Source of the DNA: Pseudomonadota bacterium | GTDB taxonomy: Bacteria > Pseudomonadota > Gammaproteobacteria > Pseudomonadales > Oleiphilaceae | Reading direction: 5' to 3' | DNA: 39,098 bases | Assembly (NCBI GenBank): GCA_002747395.1 | Contig: PDPE01000012.1 | Location: 1 to 39,098 of the forward strand | In this document: positions 34,055 to 39,098 of the stretch, piece after piece | Position numbering within the stretch: the stretch's first letter is position 1 | Layout of the letters: the number at the start of each line of letters is the position of its first letter | The notes under the pieces: model-generated | What the model was told of the DNA's origin: nothing | Databases searched by the model: none | What the model saw: the letters and a program-made list of their open reading frames with translations, nothing else | Program-made: the position numbers and the translations under genes

Positions 34055-34738
34055 ATGAATATAGATCGACTGTCAAACAACCTGAAAAAAACCTTGCCTG
34101 ACAGCAACCTGAAAGCGACAGTTTTGCCTGGCTGCCCGGAAATCAGTTTATTTCTGTTTGATCCTGAGCGACTGCAAGGGCCACTTGACCATGACGTCGC
34201 CCAGGCCGTCGTGGCCGAGCCTGCCTACTGGTCGTTCTGTTGGGCCAGCGGACAGGCAATGGCAAGTTACCTGCTCCAAAATCCGCACCTTGTTCAGGAC
34301 AAAGAGGTACTGGATTTTGGTTCAGGCTCCGGGGTTGTTGCCATTGCAGCTGCAATGGCCGGTGCAAAATCGGTGACGGCACTTGATATTGACCGGCAGG
34401 CCCTGGATGCCTGCGAAGCTAACGCGCAACTTAACGGCGTATCACTCTCTGTGTTGTCCGATTTTGACTCCTGCCAGGGCAAAATTGATGTTGTTTCCGC
34501 TGCCGATGTTCTGTATGACAGAGACAATATGCACTGGCTCGACACACTGTTGACCCGTGCAGACAAGGTACTGCTGGCTGACTCGCGCGTCAAGAACCTG
34601 AATCACCCGCATTATACCCTTCACCAGGCATACCGCTGCCGAACCTGGCCAGACCTGAACGAATTCGAGGAATTTAATACGGTGCGTATCTATCAGGGAG
34701 AGAAAACCGAATCCGATTCGGTTCAGAACCGTTGGTAA
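34055..34738 (+). CDS. Class I SAM-dependent methyltransferase (ETF-beta lysine methyltransferase-like)
   Basis: Predicted protein methyltransferase of the METTL20/PrmA-related group. The SAM-binding motif I is LDFGSGSGVVAIAAAMAGA (about 89-107), with ALDIDRQALDACEANAQLNG after it. The preceding EPAYWSFCWASGQAMASYLLQNP resembles the WxxxWpgGqaLsryl signature of ETF-beta lysine methyltransferases. 227 residues, no signal peptide. The target cannot be read from the sequence and no etfAB genes are in the window. It precedes chrA by 100 bp on the same strand. Confidence 0.75.
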   Translation: MNIDRLSNNLKKTLPDSNLKATVLPGCPEISLFLFDPERLQGPLDHDVAQAVVAEPAYWSFCWASGQAMASYLLQNPHLVQDKEVLDFGSGSGVVAIAAAMAGAKSVTALDIDRQALDACEANAQLNGVSLSVLSDFDSCQGKIDVVSAADVLYDRDNMHWLDTLLTRADKVLLADSRVKNLNHPHYTLHQAYRCRTWPDLNEFEEFNTVRIYQGEKTESDSVQNRW

Positions 34739-34838
34739 CCGTATTGGTATACAATGCCAGAAACCATATCGGGATACGATCGCGCGACACAATCCCGGAG
34801 TACAGTCGCAGTTTCGAATACAACTGGAGGGGCCTGTC

Positions 34839-36002
34839 GTGAATTCATATTTGGATATTTTCTGGCGATTTCTTATGCTGGGCTGTGTCAGTTTTGGTGG
34901 CCCTGCAGCCCATATCGGTTATTTTCAGCGCACCTTTGTCAGCAGGCTTGGCTGGGTAAGCGAAGCCGAGTACGCGCAACTGGTTTCCCTGAGTCAGTTC
35001 CTGCCCGGGCCGGGGTCGAGTCAGGTCGGCTTTGCCATTGGTTTGCAGCGAGCGGGAATTCCCGGCGGCATCGCCGCCTTTATGGGATTTACCCTTCCCT
35101 CATTTGCGTTGATGTATTGGCTCGCGGTATGGGGAATGCAAGGTCAGGCCGGGTTTTCAGGGGTTATCGCCGGATTAAAGCTGCTCGCTGTTGTCGTTGT
35201 CGCTGATGCAACGCTGACCATGTCCCGTTCGTTTTGCAAAGAGACGAGCAGTGTAGCTATCGCAGTTGGCGTTGCCTGCATCATGTGGCTGTTCCAGGGA
35301 GCCTGGGTGCAACTTTTCACCCTGGTGCTGGTAGCCCTGCTGGGCATGGCAGTGCGTGGCAAACCGAGGGAAGCGGTGACTACGGAACAGAATGCCAGTA
35401 GTGGCAGATTTGCCCTTGTGCCCCTGATTTCCTTTGCGGCTTTATTGCTGTTTTTACCTGTTGTGGCACATTTTACGGCAGACAACAGCATGTTTTCGAT
35501 ATTCAACGATTTTTATCAGTCAGGCAGTCTGGTATTTGGTGGCGGCCATGTCGTGTTACCCTTGCTTCAGCAAAACCTGGCAGGGGCAATGTCAGTGGAT
35601 CAGTTTCTTACCGGCTACGCAGCTGCCCAGGGAATGCCCGGCCCCATGTTCAGCATTGCTACCTTTCTGGGTGCCGCCATAGTGCCCGAAACTCCCCTGG
35701 CAGGGGCATTGATTGCAACTTCAGCCATCTTTTTGCCCGGATTCCTGCTGTTGGTCGGCTTGAGTGGAAAATGGCGACAACTGGCAGCCCAGCCACGAGT
35801 ATCCGGCGCCATTTGGGCAATCAATGCTGCTGTTGTCGGGCTATTGCTGTCCGCCCTGTATCAACCGGTTTTTGTCAATGCCGTCACCTCTACGCCGGCC
35901 ATAGCACTGGTTGTAACCGGTTTCTTTGCCTTGAACCGACTCAGGATCCCTATTGTTGTTCTGGTGATAGCCTTTGCCATCATCGGCCCGGTTTTGCTCT
36001 AG
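34839..36002 (+). CDS. chrA: Chromate transporter ChrA (two-domain form)
   Basis: CHR-superfamily inner-membrane transporter, linked in other bacteria to chromate efflux. The 387 residues are two homologous halves: the first with FGGPAAHIGYFQR and LPGPGSSQVGFAIG, the second with FGGGHVVLPLLQQN and QGMPGPMFSIATFLG. The duplicated GGP/GPGS motifs define the family. About ten to twelve membrane helices are expected. The GTG start at 34839 has GGAGGGG about eight bases upstream. No chrB or regulator is next to it, so the substrate is family knowledge, not shown here. Confidence 0.9.
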   Translation: MNSYLDIFWRFLMLGCVSFGGPAAHIGYFQRTFVSRLGWVSEAEYAQLVSLSQFLPGPGSSQVGFAIGLQRAGIPGGIAAFMGFTLPSFALMYWLAVWGMQGQAGFSGVIAGLKLLAVVVVADATLTMSRSFCKETSSVAIAVGVACIMWLFQGAWVQLFTLVLVALLGMAVRGKPREAVTTEQNASSGRFALVPLISFAALLLFLPVVAHFTADNSMFSIFNDFYQSGSLVFGGGHVVLPLLQQNLAGAMSVDQFLTGYAAAQGMPGPMFSIATFLGAAIVPETPLAGALIATSAIFLPGFLLLVGLSGKWRQLAAQPRVSGAIWAINAAVVGLLLSALYQPVFVNAVTSTPAIALVVTGFFALNRLRIPIVVLVIAFAIIGPVLL

Positions 36003-36062
36003 CCATCGGGCACTGTTGCTATACTCTGCTCTATCCCGGAAATAACCCCTGGAGAGAAAAAA

Positions 36063-36386
36063 ATGGTGACAATTCAAGCATGGGCAATGTATTTGACATT
36101 CGTTCTTGAACATTGTGATGAATTGCGTGAAAAAAGCATTTCTTCTCGAAAGCTGTTTTTTCAGGCTTTTTTAGTGGCAGCCAGCAACCCGAAAGCGTTT
36201 GTTTTCCTTACGGCTTTGCTTCCCCGATTCATAACCCGTGAAAGCTCATTGTATCTGCAGGTCGCTTCAAGGGACGGAAGGAGGCTCGCGGTGTTTTCAA
36301 TGCCCTTACCTGTACCAGACACAGGAGTAAATTGCAGTTCATTGCTGCACCATCCCGGCTCTCCTGGAATCAGCGCCATATATTGA
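36063..36386 (+). pseudogene. Remnant of a LysE/RhtB amino-acid exporter
   Basis: The reading frame has the LysE-type N-terminus MVTIQAWAMYLTFVL, then jumps to an internal LysE segment SSRKLFFQAFLVAASNPKAFVFLTALLPRFI, which in full exporters lies at about residues 115-150, and then loses similarity. The typical 205-residue, six-helix protein is thus missing its first-half helices and its C-terminus. The ribosome site GGAGAG (36051-36056) and an extended -10 TGCTATACT (36017-36025) are still present. It is probably a decaying gene after an internal deletion. A short functional membrane protein is less likely. Confidence 0.6.
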
Positions 36387-36427
36387 AAAATATCCTTACA
36401 ACCTGAAATGAGCCAAAAGAAATCGTT

Positions 36428-38359
36428 ATGAAAATTTCGTATAAAGTTCCACTACTGGCATCCACTATCATCCTTGTCGGTTTTTCAATATTAACCTTTG
36501 TTCTCTATACCGTAGAGCGCGATTCCCTATATGAAACAGTTACAAAATCCGCCCTGGAAAGTTCGCAAGCGGTCAGCAATCAGGTCGCGGGCTGGCTGGA
36601 GAAAAAACTCGCTTTGATTGATATGATGAGTGGTTATATTGCGGAGGATTATAGTGTCGAGAAGATACAGGAGGTGATGGCTAATCCCTTGCTTAAAAAT
36701 GAATTTTCGTTGATTTTTGGTTGTCTGGAGAAAGATGGCAAACCACTCTCAAATTCATCCAGCTGGTTTCCCGGAGAAACCTGGGATGGTAGAAAACGCT
36801 CGTGGTATCAGCAAGGACAAAAGAGTGCACACGCCGTATTCACTCCACCCTATGCAGATTCGGCAACAGGAAGGCTGCTGTTATCGGCGGTGGGTCGTAT
36901 CGAAGACAAGACTGCTTTCAAGGGGGTTTTTGGCGGGGATATAGAATTGTCAACCATTGCCAGGGTTGTCAACAGTATCAATTTCAATAAAAAAGGGTAC
37001 GCATTTTTACTGAATAAAAACGGTGCTGTTATCAGCCACCCAACAGAATCCTTTAACGGTAAAAATATTACCACCATTTTCCCGAATATCACCAAACCGG
37101 CAGTAGAGAAAAAGTTTATTGATTCCACTTTTCAGGGAAAGAACATGTTAGTGAAATTCATTCCCGTCAAGCTTCAAAAACGGGATACAGACTGGTTAAT
37201 TGCTGTTGTATTAAACGAAGGAAAAATACTGAAAGAGGCGAATCAGGTAAAAAGCATTGCTATTGTTACAACCATTTTAAGCACATTGACCGCTTCTCTT
37301 GTTCTCTACCTTACCATGGCAAATCTGTTGCTTAATCCACTCAAGGAATTTGCAGAAGCAACAGAGCAGATCAGTCTCGGAAAACTGTCAACCAAAATCA
37401 GGAATACGGAGCGTAACGATGAAGTTGGTTTGCTCTCTAAAAACTTCAATGGCTTTATAGAGAAACTGCAAACAATCATTAGCGAGGTAAAAAATGGTAC
37501 GGTCTCTCTTGCCTCTTCGTCCTCTCACCTTACAGAAGTCTCGGACAGCTTGTCAGAAGTAGCAGGACAAGCCGCAGAACAGGCGACATCTGTTGCCTCC
37601 GCCACCAGAGAGGTGAGCCAGAGTTTTCAAAACATTGCGGCAGCAATGGAACAATCCTCAACCGGCGTAGCTACCGTTGCCACCGCTTCCGAAGAAATGA
37701 CTTCAACAATTGACGAGATTTCTGTCCAAACCTCCAGAGCAAGGGAAATTTCAGGCAAGGCGGTTGACCGCTTTTCCAAAACAAAGGAAAAAATGGATAT
37801 ACTTGAGCAAGCAGCATCCGAGATCAGCACCGTAACCGAAGTCATCACTCAGATTTCCGGGCAAACTGACCTGCTTGCCCTGAATGCCACCATCGAGGCC
37901 GCACGGGCGGGGGAAACAGGTAAAGGCTTTGCCGTTGTTGCAAGCGAAATCAAAGAACTTGCCAGGCAGACCGCAGAGGCGACTATCGACATTAAAAACA
38001 AAATTGGCGAGGTGCAATCGACTACCGAAAGCACCATAGTCGATATCAGTGATATTCGCAGTGTGGTACAGGAGGTTAACGGAATCATTTTAACCATTGC
38101 CTCTGCCATCGAACAACAGACCGGGGCGGCATTGGAAATTTCGATCAACAGTGCACAAATGGCGACAGGTATTACCGAAATCAACGGCAATATCTCGCAA
38201 AGCTCCGAGATGGTGAACGAGATTGCCGGCGATGCCAATAAAATGAGTACCGCCGCCAGTGATGTACATAATAACGGACGTACTGTTGCGACAAGCGCCA
38301 GAGAGTTACAAGAGCTTGCCGGACGCCTGCAAAAACTGGTGAGTCGTTTTACCGTTTAG
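36428..38359 (+). CDS. Methyl-accepting chemotaxis protein with dCache-like sensor
   Basis: Transmembrane chemoreceptor, 643 residues. TM1 (about 9-28), a periplasmic double-Cache-like ligand domain (about 35-270, with SYWYQQ-like [13 protein letters not shown] and [16 protein letters not shown]), TM2 (about 278-300), HAMP (about 300-352) and the cytoplasmic signalling domain (about 370-643). The hairpin tip reads [40 protein letters not shown], nearly the consensus for CheA/CheW contact. The ligand is unknown. Small molecules such as amino acids or carboxylates are typical of Cache sensors. No che genes are nearby, so it uses an unlinked pathway. The CRISPR array begins 134 bp downstream. 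Confidence 0.92.
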   Translation: MKISYKVPLLASTIILVGFSILTFVLYTVERDSLYETVTKSALESSQAVSNQVAGWLEKKLALIDMMSGYIAEDYSVEKIQEVMANPLLKNEFSLIFGCLEKDGKPLSNSSSWFPGETWDGRKRSWYQQGQKSAHAVFTPPYADSATGRLLLSAVGRIEDKTAFKGVFGGDIELSTIARVVNSINFNKKGYAFLLNKNGAVISHPTESFNGKNITTIFPNITKPAVEKKFIDSTFQGKNMLVKFIPVKLQKRDTDWLIAVVLNEGKILKEANQVKSIAIVTTILSTLTASLVLYLTMANLLLNPLKEFAEATEQISLGKLSTKIRNTERNDEVGLLSKNFNGFIEKLQTIISEVKNGTVSLASSSSHLTEVSDSLSEVAGQAAEQATSVASATREVSQSFQNIAAAMEQSSTGVATVATASEEMTSTIDEISVQTSRAREISGKAVDRFSKTKEKMDILEQAASEISTVTEVITQISGQTDLLALNATIEAARAGETGKGFAVVASEIKELARQTAEATIDIKNKIGEVQSTTESTIVDISDIRSVVQEVNGIILTIASAIEQQTGAALEISINSAQMATGITEINGNISQSSEMVNEIAGDANKMSTAASDVHNNGRTVATSARELQELAGRLQKLVSRFTV

Positions 38360-38493
38360 GTCTGAAAATCACAGGCATAGAGATTCAAAGGGTAAGGGAT
38401 CGGATTTTGTGGCGTTACTCACCACGTTGAGGCAATGGCGAGAATTTTAGAAAATCGGGATCTCGTATCATCGCAAGTTTTGACTCGGATCAG

Positions 38494-39001
38494 TTTCCAA
38501 GCCACGTGTGTGGCTAAAGGCGCTAGGCATATTCACGAGGAACGGCATCACAATTTCTAAGCCACGTGTGTGGCTAAAGGCAAGAGCCGCAATGGAATGG
38601 TGTATTAGCATTTTTTCTAAGCCACGTGTGTGGCTAAAGGCGTTCGGATGGCGGTACACCTGGTTATGTAAATTTTCTAAGCCACGTGTGTGGCTAAAGG
38701 CTCGAAGCCCCAACCCGATCAGGAAAAGGTGTATTTCTAAGCCACGTGTGTGGCTAAAGGCGTGACGCGCTCACAGCGAATGTGAACGCGCGATTTCTAA
38801 GCCACGTGTGTGGCTAAAGGCTATCTGAGATAGCCAGGGGTAGGGAGAGTTATTTTCTAAGCCACGTGTGTGGCTAAAGGCGGTGGTGACGATGGTGTAA
38901 TTATCCAGTTTATTTTCTAAGCCACGTGTGTGGCTAAAGGCTCCGCTTGACGCGGATAATGTCGGGTTCTTTCTTTCTAAGCCACGTGTGTGGCTAAAGG
39001 C
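38494..39001 (-). CRISPR. CRISPR array, type I-F-like, nine repeats and eight 32-bp spacers
   Basis: Nine copies of a 28-bp repeat recur at an exact 60-bp period (38494, 38554, 38614, 38674, 38734, 38794, 38854, 38914, 38974), giving eight unrelated spacers of 32 bp each. This 28+32 geometry is that of type I-F. Read on the minus strand the repeat ends in GGCTTAGAAA, matching the I-F crRNA handle CTTAGAAA, but its 5' half (GCCTTTAGCC) differs from the usual GTTCACTGCC. The repeat forms AGCCAC-N4-GTGGCT, a stem one to two bases shifted from the I-F norm. The first repeat (38494) has C instead of T at its fifth base. Such degeneracy marks the trailer, so transcription should be leftward with the leader on the right. 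No cas gene is in the window. Confidence 0.93.
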
Positions 39002-39098
39002 TAGGGGCTGTTGACGTTTCACATTGGTAACCACTGAATTGCGCACGCCATAGCCACCATCGATTCAAAATTTCTTTTCAATTTGTCATACCGAGTGG
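39002..39098 (-). mobile_element. End of an IS5-family insertion sequence abutting the CRISPR array
   Basis: Directly after the last repeat comes TAGGGGCTGTTGACGTTTCA, in which GGGGCTGTTGACG is a plausible terminal inverted repeat, and the transposase stop codon lies about 15 bp inside it, a compact layout usual for the IS427-like branch of IS5. The CTAG at 39001-39004 (last repeat base plus TAG) would be a target duplication for that group. The other end is outside the window, so the repeat and duplication are inferred from one side. Confidence 0.7.
39019..39098 (-). CDS. IS5-family transposase, C-terminal end (partial)
   Basis: The minus-strand frame running in from the right edge translates to TRYDKLKRNFESMVAMACAI followed by QWLPM and stop (TGA at 39019-39021). 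The pattern RYDKLxRNFxSMVxxACxxxWL is the conserved C-terminal end of IS5-family DDE transposases (the E of the DDE triad and upstream parts lie outside the window). Only about 26 codons are visible. Transposition function cannot be judged. Confidence 0.75.
   Translation of the reverse strand, partial: TRYDKLKRNFESMVAMACAIQWLPM

Noticed and set aside
38494..39001. Type I-E or type IV assignment of the array
   Set aside because: Those repeats usually contain a GC-rich CCCCGC-type stem and end in AACCG. Here the end is CTTAGAAA and the spacers are uniformly 32 bp, which fits I-F better.
38468..39046. Open frames on both strands across the CRISPR array with a repeating AFSHTRGLE or SKPRVWLKA peptide
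   Set aside because: The 60-bp period is a multiple of three, so the repeats stay in frame and open by chance. The DNA pattern is a CRISPR array, not a repeat protein.
1..39098. tRNA genes, prophage, integron or toxin-antitoxin modules
   Set aside because: No cloverleaf with a T-loop GTTCGA-type motif, no integrase, att site or typical small toxin pair was seen on either strand.

Overview
The window looks like the chromosome of a free-living or host-associated gammaproteobacterium. The left part keeps the Pseudomonas-type order rRNA operon - tyrS - M23 peptidase - anmK - erpA - bactofilin - coiled-coil membrane protein - argC, and mrcB is followed by an LpoP-like lipoprotein. UbiF, DegQ, PanP (the Vibrio/Alteromonadales-type aspartate decarboxylase) and polar-type c-di-GMP and chemotaxis genes also fit marine Gammaproteobacteria outside the enterics. 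The genus cannot be fixed from the sequence.

Left edge to about 7.5 kb: two near-consensus rRNA promoters with 16-bp spacers and a boxA-like leader point out of the window to the left, so an rRNA operon should start just outside. Next come tyrS, a divergent M23 endopeptidase plus anmK pair (wall cleavage and anhydro-MurNAc recycling), and a leftward block of erpA, a bactofilin, a membrane coiled-coil protein and argC.

7.5-19.6 kb: a CLC chloride transport protein with channel-like residues, hemL, PBP1B (mrcB) with its LpoP-like activator, an APH-like/P-loop kinase fusion, a membrane protein of unknown function coupled to a DUF503 protein, then two PLP enzymes (PanP and an AGXT-like aminotransferase).

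19.6-28.8 kb: a small unknown protein, a membrane diguanylate cyclase, a PAS-PAS-GGDEF-EAL protein with a degenerate cyclase motif, a circularly permuted RbgA/YlqF GTPase, an exported DUF2059-like protein, and a tight CHAD-ParA pair without ParB, which may position polyphosphate granules.

28.8-38.4 kb: hinT, ubiF, degQ, a YbaK-type deacylase, a repeat-rich gap, mscS, a METTL20-like methyltransferase, chrA, a decayed LysE/RhtB exporter remnant and a methyl-accepting chemotaxis protein.

38.5-39.1 kb (right edge): a CRISPR array of nine 28-bp repeats and eight 32-bp spacers, with type I-F geometry and an I-F-like repeat 3' end but an unusual stem. The degenerate repeat is on the left, so the leader should be on the right. 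Exactly there the array is abutted, within a few bases of the last repeat, by the end of an IS5-family insertion sequence whose transposase C-terminus runs off the window. No cas gene is in the window. This junction is the most unusual structure seen.
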